DNA of 64,000 nt from Coffea arabica (lineage: Eukaryota > Streptophyta > Magnoliopsida > Gentianales > Rubiaceae): the NCBI RefSeq assembly GCF_036785885.1, contig NC_092320.1:14199557-14263556 (forward strand), read 5' to 3'. Made by a program: the position numbers and the translations under genes. The notes below the pieces were generated by a model. The model did not search any database. It saw only the letters and a program-made list of their open reading frames with translations, and had not been told where the DNA came from. Shown here one piece after another: positions 1 to 13,662 of the stretch. How positions within the stretch are numbered: the stretch's first letter is position 1; the number at the start of each line of letters is the position of its first letter.

Positions 1-80
1 ATGTGAACCTTGGTATTGTAATTTAAAAATTAGAAAAAAGTACTAAACACAAATATCTCAGTAACTTATATTCAACTCAC

Positions 81-3000
81 CAGTCATCCCCAATATAACC
101 AATTCTAAGATTTTCTGCGCCTCTGGATTCTAGAATATCATCAGAACTTTCAACACCATCCCAACGTGCAACTGTAATCAATCAAATCAAAAGACAAGTG
201 ATAATCAGTGCTCCAGCAGGGAGTCCATGGACAAAAACTAGATTGAGCTAAAATACCCTAAAAAGACAAAATTATGCAGGTACTCACCAGTTGTCTCTTC
301 CAAACCTCTAGCAGGAATCCGTATCAAACCATTCTCCACCTTTTCAATTTTCTTGTGTGCGGAGCCACATGATTTTCCATTATCTGATAACTCTCCGCCC
401 GATGTGGAATAATAACTCTTGCTTGGTTGTGCATCTGTCAAGGGAACTTTCTCATGTTGACCAACTTCATCCCTACGTGGGACGACCTTCACAACCCTTA
501 GAAGTTCACCATTGTTTGAAGGACTCTTCAAACCTAGAACCTTATCTTTCTCATCTGCACTAGATCTGAGCCTCCTAGGAGGGTAAGCTGAACAGCTTAT
601 AGTTTTGCAGTCCTCAGAAGTAGATGGCCCGAGATCTGACAGGATACGACTCCCATCCAGTTTTTTTGGGCAACAATGTTTGGCCCTGTTTTTCTTCTTT
701 CTCCGTCCCAAGGCTGCTCCTAAAATGATGTTTCTGCTAAGATGCTTGGTTGTAACAACAAGCTTCAAAGGCTTCCTCTTTACTAAATGCAGCCTGTCAT
801 TAAGGGACTTTTCGCAAAGCAAGTGTTTTGGTGCTGGTTTTCTGCGTGCTAGATCTTTGCTATCACGAGCCTTTCGAACACCTACCTCAGCTACACCAGT
901 ATTGTCAGGGAAACATCCAACCTACAGAAGATTTGGTTAGATGTGCAGCAAGAGGGGGAGGGGAAGGCCTAGAATAAGTGGCTGTCTTTGTAGCTTTGTT
1001 TATTGACTATGCTGGCCAAGTAAAAATTTGTCACTTATCTCCAGATATGTTAATTATCAAATCAGAAATGACAATATATATGGGAAAGATGCTTGAAATA
1101 GTGTGACATTCTGCAGATACAACTGGGCAAGTCAGATGGCATATATGCAATTCCAAGAAAGCAGGTAAGAAAAAGAAATAAAAGCTAATCACCATGTTTT
1201 CTCATAATCTAAGCAAATCAAGTACCTTTCCAGCATTAGTCTCCAAAGAAACACATGTATCTTGAGGAGGTCTATGGAGGACATTGCCATTAGGTGGTCT
1301 GTCAACCGCATTACTGGGATCTTTACCAGCACTCACTTTAATATTTCCATTAGTTGGTATGACCGCAGAATCAGTCTCGTTCTTTCCAGCAGAACTTTGG
1401 GAGCCATTGATGTCTTCTTGCTTAACAATAGCAGTAGTCAGTTCTATGCCACTGCTACTGCCCGAGTTACTAGAATTCCCAAGATTAACAAAGCCATCAG
1501 ATCCCTTAGAAGATGGAAGTGATTGCACCAAGCAATCTCCACCATTTATATTTGATCTGGAAAGGCCATCCACAGGTGGCACCTTCAGTAAATTTGCGGC
1601 AGGACGGTCTTTCTTTAAGCATGATTCTTCAGGAGCTGTTGGGCCATTAATTTTCTGAGCAGGATCCTTTTTCATTTGATTTTGGCTTATGATGTTAGGA
1701 TTCACTACATCTTTCTGAGCAGCAATAGCAGAAAAGGAATCATTCAACTTTCCCCCAACTGCTCCGTTCGGGACATTTTCCTCCGATCCTTGATGAAAAT
1801 TAGGATACGTTTTCCTTCCAAATGTATTTATAACCATACTTTCTTTATGTACTGCATCGACAACTTTCTTAGGTGTGGAATACATTCCATCTCGAACATA
1901 AAACAACATATAAGCCTTCTGCTCCAAAACCCTCCTCTCACTAACTTGAACAACCTGTAATTCACGGTGCATCAGTTTACAATGCAGAGAAGCCAAAATT
2001 TATCTATTCTGCACAAACATGTGCAATAGACGACCTAACAAGTAAAAATGGAAAACTAATCCAATGATGCATCATGTGACGGAGGGCATATAAAACTACA
2101 ATAGGCAACTGGACATGGTTATCTCCACCAACATGTGAACATAGCAAATCAAGACAATTACATTGCACCACAATTTAAACTGAGATAGAGGAATTTGGCA
2201 AGAATTCCGCTTTCCTTAGAAAGAGTTGATCGTCTAATGTGACAAGGAGGAAGTCTTTTTTATCACAATTCTCTTAAAAAAAGTTAGCTCTTTTGAAACT
2301 CTTGATCTTGAAGCTCAATTGAGACTCTGATGCTTAAAAGAATTTTAAAACTGTGTACCAGATCAAGCATTCCAAGTTCCATTCATTAGGTCCTTAAATT
2401 CATTCCGTAACTGTTCTGAAACTAAAAGCATTAAACAGTTATGTTACCATAATGCAGCATTAACTGTTCCATTTATTGACTGACATGGTCTGACCGCATG
2501 AATTGCCCAGCCCGTTGCAAAGATCCACCACTTTCTCTGTGTGGACAGACTGAAGCTACTAGAATTTGATTTATTGGGAATCAGATTTATAGGTTGTAAG
2601 TTGCATTTGCCAGCAAAACCACAAACCAAAATGCAACATTAAAGAAAGCAACCCATAATGAAGAAAACCGTGCTGCTTGGATTCCACCAAGTTCACCTCT
2701 TTAAAGACTGAGTCATAAAGACCAAAAAATAATAATCTATGAGTTGAACAGATTTGACCAGCTAGTTCATGTTATGAAGCTGGGGAGGACCAATCATGCA
2801 ATAATAGCAAACCCCAAACAAATCATTCAGCAACCCTGATTCATGCAATATGTTTCCTGTTCTTTTTAGCACATTGAACACCCAAAAGTTCCAAACTGCC
2901 CACCATCCAAAGGAGGTTTCAAAAATTAAAATAAAAAAGGTGCATCTCCAAATATCTGCTTTGGTACAGTTACTTCAATTTCCCACCAAAGAAAATAACA

Positions 3001-6000
3001 CGTCCACCAGCTCTGTCAATCAATTTTCAGGTCATACACAATTAATGTGGAAATTTATAGCACTAATAAGACCTTAATCCAACAAGGAAAGAGATCCACA
3101 AATACTAGGAGAAATGATAGGTCCTAAGTTCTGTATTTGGCAGAAGAAACTGATGACAAAATTGATACATCCTGATACCTGGTTGTCATCAAGAGAGTAC
3201 CACGTGCCACTTGATGTCCGAACAAAGCAGTAGTAATGACCACAATGAGTGCTCCAACCAGCATGAACCAGAACACCATAGAGAGTATATTTCAATTCCC
3301 CATCCTGCAATGAATTAAGAAAAGAAAGCAATAGTTAACAATGGAAAACCCAAGATATACAAAAAAACAACGGAACCATACACAAAGTGAAAATGTGTTG
3401 ATGTAGACATGCAAAAGCATTTCAAGCTTTTTCATTTTCTAAACACTAATAGCAGAACACATGCACTAGGCTGGCTTTACTCATCTATGATTAGAAATAG
3501 CACTGAACTGTACAATTCAGCATCTCAATATTCATCTCATTCAGCATCACCCTTCAAAATAAAAATTGTGGAATGTCTATCATGCAAAAGATAATTGATA
3601 ACCCATCATAAGAACAGAAATCACACCTATAACCTAGTAACATTTTTCTGGTTTCATGGAATCAGTCGAAGAGTTTAAAACATTTAATCCCTCTGTCCCA
3701 TATATATTCGGCCTTCTTGTAATTTAGTCTAAATGTACGAAAGGCTCAAAACATTTGATAAGTGCATGATCTTTGTTGGTAAACAGCGGAAAATAGTTTT
3801 GGAATAATTGTAGAAGGATATATAGCCAATAGAAACAGGAAAATAGTAGAAATCAGTAAAATAAGATCACCAAAAGACGTTTTTGGAAACAGTTTCATAT
3901 TACCATGGCATGCAAAAACAGGAAAGTAACTTCAACAATACAAAAATTAAGCAGCAATAGAGCACAAACAGTAACCACAGCAAGAAGTTAAAGATGCAAT
4001 ATCTGCTCAACATGCTTTTTCCTTGTTATTACTTCAAACTATTAAGAGTGTAACACTCCTTAAAATGCTTTTGTAATTTGTTGAGTGCATTAACTTATTC
4101 ACTCCATGTCACATATTTAGGCACAAGATACGCCTGAGAAAAGAACAGATAAAAACTTATATATAGACATTTTAGTGGAAGTATACAACATTCTCGGACT
4201 ATATGCTTACTACTCTTAGAAAGTATCTACTACTTACATATGGACCAGTCACGAAAGGTTTTAAGTCCAATGAAGGGCCAAACTCAACTTTTCTGTCAAT
4301 CTTCTGGCCAGGCATATGAGAACCAAAACGCTTCAAGTGGATTGCAAGGACATTGGGTGCCTTGTAAACAGTCAGCTGCTTAAGAGCCTTGACTTTTTGC
4401 TTGCATTGTTGGCACTGATATTGCCTCTCCCCTCCATCTAACTGCTCTTTGGCAGTAAAATAAGCTAGTGCCTTGTATAATGAGTCTGCCTTCATTATCT
4501 CAAGACTTAAATCCAAGAATGGATCAAACTTGTTTGAGCAAAACGAACACTGCATGCATTTCACCTGTAAAAATATAAGAAGACTAATAAACCTTCTGGT
4601 ACTCATATACTCAAAAACACAATCAAATCTTGATCTTTCAGCATCAAAAATTTTTTTAAAAAAATTATCATGTTTCCCAAAGTGAGACTGACTCTCTGAT
4701 TCTCTCTGTAGCCAATTATCTAATACCCTAAGCAAAAAAGGAGCTAAGCAAGACATATTTACCTGACTACAAAGGCGACCACCAAATATCTTATGGACCA
4801 AACTTTTCTCGTAAGCACTGGGTGATTCGCTGGGCACTCCAGAAGGCAAGCAGCATTTGTGCATCGATTCTAATAAATTGACCATGTACTCATGAGCATC
4901 CTCTTGTCTAGCATTTCTAAAGTTCCGAGATATGCCTAAATAACTGTCAAGGATCCAAACTCAACTCAAAAATCCAGAGCCTATGAAATTCCACTACAGT
5001 GAGGAGAATGCCAAATTAAAGGCGTATAGTAATTTCAAGTTGGATAACAGACAAGTTTTAATGTAAAAGAAGGAACAAAGAGCCAAAAAAAAAGTAGAAA
5101 CTAAGATCACCAACGATGCTAAAAAGTCAAGACAAACAGTATCAAACTGCTATAACAGGAAACTTATTGAACTAAATTGAGATAAGATGATATTACAAGC
5201 CGATGAAGAAAAACCTACAACATCACAAGAAGTCTAGCGAACACATTATAAGCAAAAAATTCAGGATACACCGCAAGTTTGATACAAGATCTTTCGGAGC
5301 CAATACCGTTCCTGTCGATTCCAGAGCTCGGCTCACATGTTTCTGAATGGCACATAAAGCACAAAACCCAGCAATATGACCTTCATAGCATCATGTCAAA
5401 GATGCAAAAAATCAGAATCCAATGATTGACCTTTTTGAAAGTGAACGCCAGATGTAAAACAGGGCTCAAGAAAAATATAAGCCACCAAAATGAGCCATGA
5501 GAAGGAAAAAAAATGATGAACCAGAAAGAACTAATGCAGACAAGCACTACAAGTCAGCAAGCATGTTTGTTGTAGGATCGCCAAACATTCAGTTAACATG
5601 ATTTATTATATTTGGCCATAGATCTAAGAGATGCTACGGTTCAAAAGAATTGATAGCGCAAATGACAAGAAAAGTGCAAGTAGAGAAATTAGGATGAATT
5701 TTTACAAAAGCAGAAAGACGAAAGACTCAGTCTAGCTCTGCCAGAAGTTATACGCATCACATAGAAAATCACACAAGAAGACTCAAGAAGCTGCAGAACA
5801 AGAATTATCACAAAGTGCAAGAAGACTCAAGATGGTAATTTGCACTGTCTACGTCTCATCCTTAGGCATTCCTTGAACATCAAACAATTCTAACATATTC
5901 TTGGTATTAATTCACTACATCCCTCATTGTCATACCTTCCATTTTTACCTGGAACCATATTCAATCATTTAATTGTTCATAACTCCTATGTCTCTTTCAC

Positions 6001-7399
6001 TTTAGGTTTTACAAGCACATCTGAGGTGTCCGTCGATGTTATCTCACCTTCAGATATCTTTTTCCGCAGATGATAAAACAGCACATATCAAAATACATCA
6101 TTCAGAATAAAATAACAAACATAATCAGGAATTCCTCATACACACATTCTATATGCTTCATGTTGGTTATCGTATGATAAAGAAAATGTAAGAAAAAGAG
6201 AGAGTGTCTCACAGGATATTTTATGCCGACCACTTTGTAAATAAGCTGCCAAGGGCTCAGTGTATGTCAGACACTGTAATACAGAATTGAGAAAACAAGT
6301 ATTTCCAAGATTTTGCAAGCCAGCACCCTGTCATTAATCATAGTTACACTCCATTATACCATGATTCCAAATGCTAAACAAAATAGAAAAATAATACCAA
6401 TAAATATACTCACGATATCCCGATTTCAGGTGAGTGTAATTCATGATTTGTGTATAACATCAACAAAACTTTCACGCTAACAAGAACCACCTACTCAGAA
6501 GAATCAATGATGAAAATAGGTTTAACACGTACCACTGATATGATTGACGAAATTTAAAAAGTTACACTATAGTGCATGAATATTGCAGAGTGAAAAGGCC
6601 AAATGTACACACTTTATAATACACACTTGTATGAATTTTCCTTTTCCAACCTCGGCAAAGAGATGCACAAACAAGAATTCAAATTTGCAATTCGAGGTTT
6701 ACTAGAGGCTTGCCATATAAGAACTTCATTGTTTCACCAATCCAGCTTATGCTAAGTTTCCACTCATTAGAAAGTCTAAATGCTTAGCATCAGTTACAAT
6801 AAATTTCCGATACATAAACAGAACCCAGAGCTTCAATTTTTTTCAAACAAAAAAAAAAAACAACACAAAGTTATTTAAAACCCGTAAGTTATTCTACTAT
6901 AACTAGCTAACTAATGCTTTCTAGAGATACAAAAGTTTCCAGAAAAAAATCATAGCTCAATCAAACAGCAAAAAAACACATTACTGGATAAAAATGAAAA
7001 TAGAAATGGAAAAATGTAAACTTTATTTAGAAAACAAATAAAAAGTCTTACAATTCTCCTGAAAGTGATTGTAAAGCTAAGCTCCGGATCCAACCCACTA
7101 TGATTCTCCAAGGAAGACTCGGAGGGGGCCTTCCCGTACCCGGACCAAGTTTTGTGGGACTCCGATTTTAAACTGGCATTCGAATTACGCGGGTTTAAGG
7201 TCACCAGCTTAAACCCATTTCCACTGTTTCCTCCATCACTGAACCCATTGAACGACTTTCTCGCCAAATGAAATTCAATTCTCCGATGAAACAACGCCGC
7301 ATTCGAATTCGAAGCATCTGACGTTGTAACCGACTCCTTTTCCGGATCCTCAACTGACCTGACCGACAAAGAATTTATCATCGTCTCCGCCGCCATCAT
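81..7399 (-). CDS. UBP23: UBP23-type ubiquitin carboxyl-terminal hydrolase (3' partial)
   Basis: Cysteine protease that removes ubiquitin from proteins (peptidase C19/USP family). Exons, all with GT-AG junctions and consistent phase: 7052-7399, 6213-6327, 5270-5380, 4763-4935, 4238-4564, 3179-3304, 1226-1954, 288-921 and 81-171. They give about 884 codons. The start is ATG at 7399; a TTG lies just upstream in frame. Catalytic Cys127 sits in the box [13 protein letters not shown], His381 in GHYYCFVR, and the Asp box SLDDN follows at 395-399. Two CxxC pairs (Cys252/255 and Cys300/303) form the zinc ribbon of the USP fingers. The tail after residue 400 is Ser/Asn/Lys-rich and less conserved, with a basic stretch RRKKK near its end. 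The N-terminal motif [10 protein letters not shown] and the catalytic core match Arabidopsis UBP23 (At5g57990, 859 aa, recalled). About 20 final residues should lie left of base 1. Confidence 0.93.
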
Positions 7400-8578
7400 C
7401 AAATCAATAAAACCTCAAACAAAAAAGCTCTATATACATAGAAAAAAATCCAATATATATAGACTGATTTCTTCTCTCTCTACAGAATCAAAGAATTATA
7501 TGTTATACGTTTCTGGGGGTGTGATAGTGTGTGAGAAAGAAAAATAGAGCGGTTCTGGGTTTCGACTGGAGCTTGCTAAAAACAGCTTAAAACCCTACAC
7601 ATGGGAGTATGTCGGGCGAGTGTAAAACTGGCCGTGGGCGGCGAGTCGCAGGGGATTACTTTTAGTCTCGATATGATACTTGTTCGAAGCGGTGGGATCT
7701 GGTGTGGTAAGGTGTAAATTTAGAAAAGGGTTTGATTGGACCGGAGGTTGACTGAAGGGCGTAATGGTCATTTTACATTGGAAATACTGACAGCTGCAGG
7801 AGATGGATTTGCGCTTGCGGTGGTTAATTGATTGGTCGATGGCTTGATTCTGTGGAATCTAATCAAGCAGGTCGAGTTGCCGCGGTGCTTTTGATTTTGG
7901 TGGTGGGAAATTGAGATGGCAGCTCTAGTGGGACCCTGCAGGAGATTCATGCTATTTTTTTTTTTGTCAAACGCATTCATGCTAAATTTGGATTACAGGA
8001 AATTTTACCAATACAGATATTTTCCCTTAAAAATTAAAGAAAACGAGTAGTCAAGTTGTACGTTTTAAAATATTTGTCATTTTTTAAAGATCAAAATTCA
8101 AAAGCAACAATTACGCTGTTCTTTGCTGAGGGTTAATTTCACTTAATGGCCATTTACCCATCGCGTAGAAAATTGAATGATAATTTGCATATCCCAATTA
8201 AAGGGAGGAGAATAAGTGTCCTAAAGGAAAAAAAAAAGAGAGAGAAACAAATTAGCCATATCTTTAAATAGTTACTAAAAGAAGAGCATACATATAGTGT
8301 GTTTGGACAGTCAATTATTTGGCCAAATATATTTGCTGACATCACCATTACAATTTTCAATACACCTTTTTATCTTCCCAATTACCTTTTTATCTCACAT
8401 ACATCACATCACAAAAAGTGCTACAGTAAAAATATTTCAAATAACTTACAATCCAAACACACTCATAGTTACTCTGAATACATTCAAATTGATTTCGATA
8501 GTTGCTTGTTGTTTATTTTTTCGTGTGAAATGTCAACTTTTAATTGATTTTAAGTTTGATACTCTTTTATGGTTTATT
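7400..8578. promoter_or_regulatory. Upstream region of the UBP23 gene
   Basis: No coding gene is visible. The 100 bases next to the UBP23 start contain a TC-rich stretch on the gene strand, as is usual for a plant 5' leader, so this side probably holds the promoter. A small direct-repeat-flanked T-tract insertion lies at 7945-7984. The rest up to the LINE-A target site is AT-rich and featureless to me. Confidence 0.4.
7945..7984 (-). repeat. Poly(A) micro-insertion with 10-bp direct repeats
   Basis: The 10-bp word attcatgcta occurs at 7945-7954 and again at 7975-7984. The 20 bases between are T(11) followed by gtcaaacgc. Read on the minus strand this is a short unique sequence followed by poly(A), bounded by a target-site-like duplication. 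It fits an extremely 5'-truncated retroposition event; slippage or filler DNA at a repaired break is the alternative. Confidence 0.55.
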
Positions 8579-8588
8579 GAGTATACCT
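8579..8588. repeat. 5' target-site duplication of LINE-A
   Basis: The word gagtatacct here is repeated exactly at 12718-12727, directly after the poly(A) tail of LINE-A. A 10-bp duplication of this kind is typical of LINE target-primed reverse transcription and fixes both ends of the element. Confidence 0.85.
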
Positions 8589-11500
8589 GAGGGAGGTGAA
8601 TAACCTCTCCTCTCCAAACATGATATTTTTGTGTGAGACCAAAAACAGGAAAAAATATTTGGAAAAAGTAAAAAATATTTTAAGATTCGATGAGTGTGCA
8701 GTAGCTGAAGCCATGAACAAAGCAGGCGGAATGGCTCTTTTATGGAAAGAAGAAGTGACAATAAAAGAGATTCTGATGTCTGCCTTTACCATTGAGGCAC
8801 ATGTGGAGGACCAAGAAGCTAACATTGACTGGTGGTTCATTGGTCTTTATGCGAGCTGTGATAACCAGGTGAGAGGTTAGCAATGGAAAGTGATACAGAA
8901 CAGAAAATGACTATGGGGAGAAAGGTGGATAATAGCTGGTGACTTTAATGATATCGTCTCAAATGATGAAAAATGGAGTGGAAATTGGAGGGATGAAAGA
9001 AGCTTTAAGGATTTTAAAGAGTTCATCAATGGAAACCAGATGATTGATATTGGATTTGAAGGTCACCCGTGGACATGGTGTAACAACTGGGATGTTGAAG
9101 GTGAAATTAAACAAAGGTTGGACAGGGGGCTATGCAATTATTCATGGTATCAGACTTTCGATCAAGTCAAGTGCAGACATATGGAGACCTACGCTTCAGA
9201 TCACAGCATGATCATGATAGACACACGTCCAAGGCCAGGTAAGAGGAATAAGAGATTCTATTTTGAAAAGAGATGGCTAAAAAGAGAGGACATTCGAGAG
9301 GTTATCAGGACTGCATGGGAATTGCAAACTGAAGGATCAAGAATGTTCCAAGTGACAAAAAAAATTAGGAACTGCAGAGTGGCTCTACTGAAATGGAAAA
9401 ATTCCTTCCAAGCAAACTCAAGAGGAAAGATAGATCAGATTAAGAGGCAAATGAGCGAGCTAAAGGAAAGCGATATCAGTGCCAGGAAAGGCAGCATAGC
9501 CATGCTAAAGGGGAAACTAAAGGAAGCTTATAGGGAAGAGGAAGTGTATTGGTCACATAAATCAAGAATACAGTGGCTCAGGGAGGGTGACAAGAACACA
9601 AAATTCTTCCATGCAACTGTGAAAGGAAGGAGGAGGAGAAATAGGATGAATAAGTTGCAAAGAGAAGATGGATCATGGACTGAGAGTGAGGACGAGCTCA
9701 GCTATGAGATTGCCGACTATTATAGGAAACTCTTGACCAGCAGTGGAGAGGGGGACTTAACTGAGGTACTTGAGGGTATATCAAACACTATCACAGTGGA
9801 AATGAATGAAAACCTCATTAAACCTGTGGAGGAAGAGGAGATTAAATTTGCTCTTTTCTCAATGAGTCCTGAAAAGGCCCCTGGGGCTGATGGTATGTCG
9901 CCAATCTTTTTCCAAAAATTCTGGGACATCATCAAAAAGGATGTAGTAAATGCAGTCCAAACTTTTTTTCACAATGGTCATCTCTTAAAAAATGTCAATC
10001 ATACGGTGATCACTCTCATACCTAAAGTGTTGAATCCCACATCTCTGAATCAATATAGACCCATAAGCCTTTGTAACACCGTGTATAAAATCATTGCTAA
10101 AATCTTAGCAAATAGGCTTAAAAATGTCTTGCATTGTTGCATTTGCAAAAACCAATCAGCCTTCATCCCTGGTAGGCAAATTTTGGACAACATTATACTT
10201 TCTCATGAATATTTGCACTACCTAAAAAATAAAAGGCAAGGTAAGGATGGGTTCATGGCTGTGAAGCTGGACATGTCCAAAACTTATGACAGAGTAGAAT
10301 AGAGCTTCTTGGATTCAATGATGGCCAAAATGGGATTCCACTACAAATGGAGAAACTGGATTATGGAATGTGTACGGATAGTAGCCTACTCTTTTTCTAT
10401 AAATGGGGATGTTAAAGAATATGTTATCCTAGGAGGAGGCATCAGACAAGGGGATCCCCTATCCCCCTATCTTTTTCTCCTTTGTTCAGAAGGGTTCTCA
10501 AGCCTTCTCAGACAGGCAGCAGGGAACAAGAGGATATCAGGAATGAGAATTTGCAGGCAGGGACCAAGTCTTACTCATTTGTTCTTTGCAGATGATTCCC
10601 TAATCTTCTGCAAAGCAAACGAGCAGCAAGCAACAGAACTGATGAGGGTGCTGCAAGTGTACGCAACTGGCTCAGGTCAACTGATAAACCTTGACAAGTC
10701 CTCCATACTCTTCAGCAAAAATATGTGTCCACATAAGAAGCATCAGATCTGCCAAATTATGGGAAACATGCAACAGGTAAACCAAGGCAAGTACATGGGG
10801 CTACCAATGGTGGTTACTAGAACAAAGGAACAGATTTTTGGTTTCATACGAACAAACATACAGCATAGGATCCTCAAGTGGAAGAATAGACTTTTAAGTG
10901 CAGCTGGAAAAGAGACAATGCTCAAGTCGGTATCCATGGCTATGCCCACATACACCATGTCGTGCTTCAAAATACCAAAAAGACTATGTAAAGATATCAG
11001 CTCTCTCATGTCTAACTACTGGTGAGGGGAAGCAAATGGTAAGAACAAGGTTCACTGGTGCTCCTGGAAGAAACTAACTCAGGATAAGGAAAGGGGGGGC
11101 TGGGTTTCAAGGAGTTAGAAGCTTTCAACAGGGCTTTGCTGGGTAAACAGGTGTGGAGGATTCTTACAAATCCAAATCTCCTTGTCAGTAAAGTTATGAA
11201 GGCCAAATATTTTCCCAGGAGCTCCATATTTGAGTGCAAAATTCCAAACAATGCATCTTGGATATGGAGGGGCCTAATGGCAGCAAGGAAAGTAGTGAAA
11301 CAAGGGGTTAGAAAGAGAGTAAGCAACGGGAGGAGCACACAAATATGGGAAGACAGATGGATCCCAGATGCTACCAATGGAAGAGTGACAACTATGAAAC
11401 AATGGGATAGCAGACTGCATAAGGTGGAAGACCTGATAATTCAGAAGAGATGGAACAGAAACTTGGTATTCCAGTATTTTAATAAAGAGGACGCAGAACG

Positions 11501-12717
11501 AATCCTGAGCATTCCAATAAGTCTCGCAGGAAGAGAGGATAGCTATTTCTGGATACACGGTGAAGATGGAAGATACTCAGTCAGTTCTGGGTACAAGGTG
11601 TTGGTATCCAATAAAGAAAGGTCACAAGAAGAAAGTCAGAGGGAGGTATCTACAAGCTGGGGGAAACAAACTCACAAGATGTGGAAAGTAATGTGGAGAC
11701 TCAAGCTCAAACACAAGCTGAAGATATTTCTATGAAAATGTTTGAATAACGCACTGCCTGTGAGGGAGCTAATCAATGGCAGAACCAAAAGCAAGTGACC
11801 CCATTTGCAGAAGGTGTGGGGAAGAAGTAGAGACGGTAGAGCATTTGCTACTGAACTACAGAGAAACAAAACATATCTGGCACATTGCCCCAATCCAATA
11901 GGACGGTATGCAAGAACATCACGGCTGTTTCAAAAGATGGTGGATCTCTGTCATCGAGGCAAGGCATAGGATAGCAGGATTGCAACATTTGGCCTTAACT
12001 GTCAACATTCTTTGGCAGATTTGGAAGGCTAGAAATGACATGAAATTTATGGGGAAAGTTCATTAGCCCTGGAAGATTATAAAGAAAGCACATGAGGAAT
12101 GGCTACAATTTGATGAAGTAGCAAAGAAGGAAGCTAGGATGAGCACAGGAGAAACATCAAATCACAACAATGAAAACCAGCAATTAGAGCCGGAAGAGGG
12201 AACTGTGAAAATGAGAGTTGCGGCAACAAGACAACAGACAAACCTATCTTAGGCATTGGAATCACTTCAGCTGAAGGGAACCAAGAACCAATGATAGGAT
12301 GGACGCTAAAGGAAAGAAGCTCAGGGGTACAGCTAGTGGACGACGCAGTAGCATTAAAGTTGGCTATGTGCAAAGCAATTACATTGCACCAAAGGAAAGT
12401 ACAATTCCAAGTGAAGAACACGCAACTCCTCAATCATATTCGAACTCTGAAGGCAAGTGACAGCAGAATAGCTACGCTGGTGGAAGACATTGTACAGTTG
12501 AAAGGGTTGTTTCATATGTGCTCCTTTTGTCTAGCTAGTAGTGATAAAAATTATTTAAGCTCTAGTATCAGCATATATGCCTTAGGCATCACAATTGATG
12601 AGGAATTGGTGTTTCCTCAGTGTTAAGCACACTGGTTGTAAAGTCAATTCGAGTTTTTGCTCGCACTTGTATATCTTTTGAAAGTAATATAATCAAATAT
12701 CGTTTCGAAAAAAAAAA
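8589..12717 (+). mobile_element. LINE-A: 5'-truncated L1-type non-LTR retrotransposon
   Basis: The element runs from a truncated 5' end to a 10-base poly(A) tail (12708-12717), between exact 10-bp repeats. It lacks the 5' UTR, the whole of ORF1 and about the first 20 codons of ORF2, judged against LINE-B in this window. It keeps most of the endonuclease, the reverse transcriptase, the zinc-binding C-terminal region and a degraded RNase H-like tail. The perfect target-site duplication argues for a fairly recent insertion. The stops and frameshift mean it cannot move by itself. It lies between UBP23 and the PPR gene. Confidence 0.9.
8596..12160 (+). pseudogene. LINE-A ORF2 remnant (endonuclease, reverse transcriptase, zf-RVT)
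   Basis: Order of domains: APE-like endonuclease (about 8600-9230; catalytic Glu kept in FLCETK, and GDFND), linker, reverse transcriptase (about 9780-10700; YRPISLCN, AFIPGRQILDN, GIRQGDPLSPYLF, FADDSLIF), thumb, then the zinc-binding region (about 11100-12030; CRRCGEE, NILWQIWKARN). In-frame stops occur at 8878, 8908, 10300 and 11023. The frame is then lost at the G run 11093-11099, where one G appears to be missing, and another stop follows at 11733. The stops at 10300, 11023 and 11733 fall where the family has tryptophan. No intact protein can be made. Confidence 0.88.
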
Positions 12718-12727
12718 GAGTATACCT
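12718..12727. repeat. 3' target-site duplication of LINE-A
   Basis: Exact second copy of gagtatacct (first copy at 8579-8588), directly following the poly(A) tail. Confidence 0.85.
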
Positions 12728-13069
12728 ATGTAGTGAAAATCGGGAAACAGAGAAGCCATTATGCTCCATAAATTTATAGAAAAAAAATTCGAGTAAAGAT
12801 TCTTCATAAAACTTTTAAAGAATAAATCTTATATATACCGATATATTATTACCATTGAATCTATGACATATATAAAAAAAATAAATTTCAAATTCAATTT
12901 AATTTTTACATAATTATCATTCATCAAATGCTGACAGTGTATATATCGTCAGTGCATGAAAAATTAATCCATTTTTAAAAAGCACTGTAATCTTTTGTTG
13001 GGCCTCATTTGTAATCTGAATATTGCGATGTTATTTGAGTTCATTCTAATACAAAGTATAACAGTAGTG
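12728..13069. other. Intergenic AT-rich stretch, nothing recognised
   Basis: AT-rich sequence downstream of LINE-A. I see no coding potential, RNA gene or repeat boundary. Confidence 0.5.
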
Positions 13070-13530
13070 TTAACCGCAGGAAGCAAAGTGCCGACTTGTT
13101 TCCCGCAAAGGGAAATCAACCGGGAAAATAGTTGAAGCTTCTTCGTTGATGGTATCTTGAAAGGACAAAAATTGTCCTTCCAAAAGAAATCGGTCCCTGG
13201 CCAACCATATTTGCCACAAAATACAGGCCGATAAAATGACTGCTTCCTTAGGAGCTACATGAATCAAACCACACCCTAAAAGAGCACAAAGAACAATGGA
13301 ATAATAGCATAGAAACGTGAAAAGCACGTTCCAAGCCCATGGCAGGCAAAATTTAAGATTTGACTAGTAATCGCACCAAACCAAAAGCTATCTTTTTCAA
13401 TAAAGAAACAAATTGGTTTCACAGAAATGAGACCGTAATTGCATTAGCCAGCAGATCAAACCATGAATAAAGGATGGGATCAACCATTTACTTGAATTTC
13501 TGAATCAGGGAAAAGGGATTAGAAGGGCCA
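13070..13530 (-). mobile_element. Probable LINE 3' fragment
   Basis: The minus strand encodes ILWQIWLARDRFLLEGQ followed by a segment like DTINEEAS. This resembles the end of the zf-RVT region of plant LINEs (compare NILWQIWKARN in LINE-A). Sequence further upstream on the same strand has stops and no clear domain. It is probably an old LINE tail in the opposite orientation to LINE-A and LINE-B; the match is short. Confidence 0.4.
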
Positions 13531-13639
13531 AAAATCCAAAAATGCTGAGCTAAGATATAACTGCATAAAAGTTAACCTACACCATCCCATTTCGTTTCCT
13601 CTAACCCCTTTGTGAAAACCCCCTTTTGGTTGGGGAAGA

Positions 13640-13662
13640 GGGGGGGGGGGGGGGGTTGGGGG
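13640..13662 (+). repeat. Poly(G) tract
   Basis: Sixteen consecutive G (13640-13655), then TT and five more G. Exceptional in AT-rich surroundings. It could fold as a G-quadruplex, or could be a homopolymer of uncertain length in the assembly. Confidence 0.8.
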
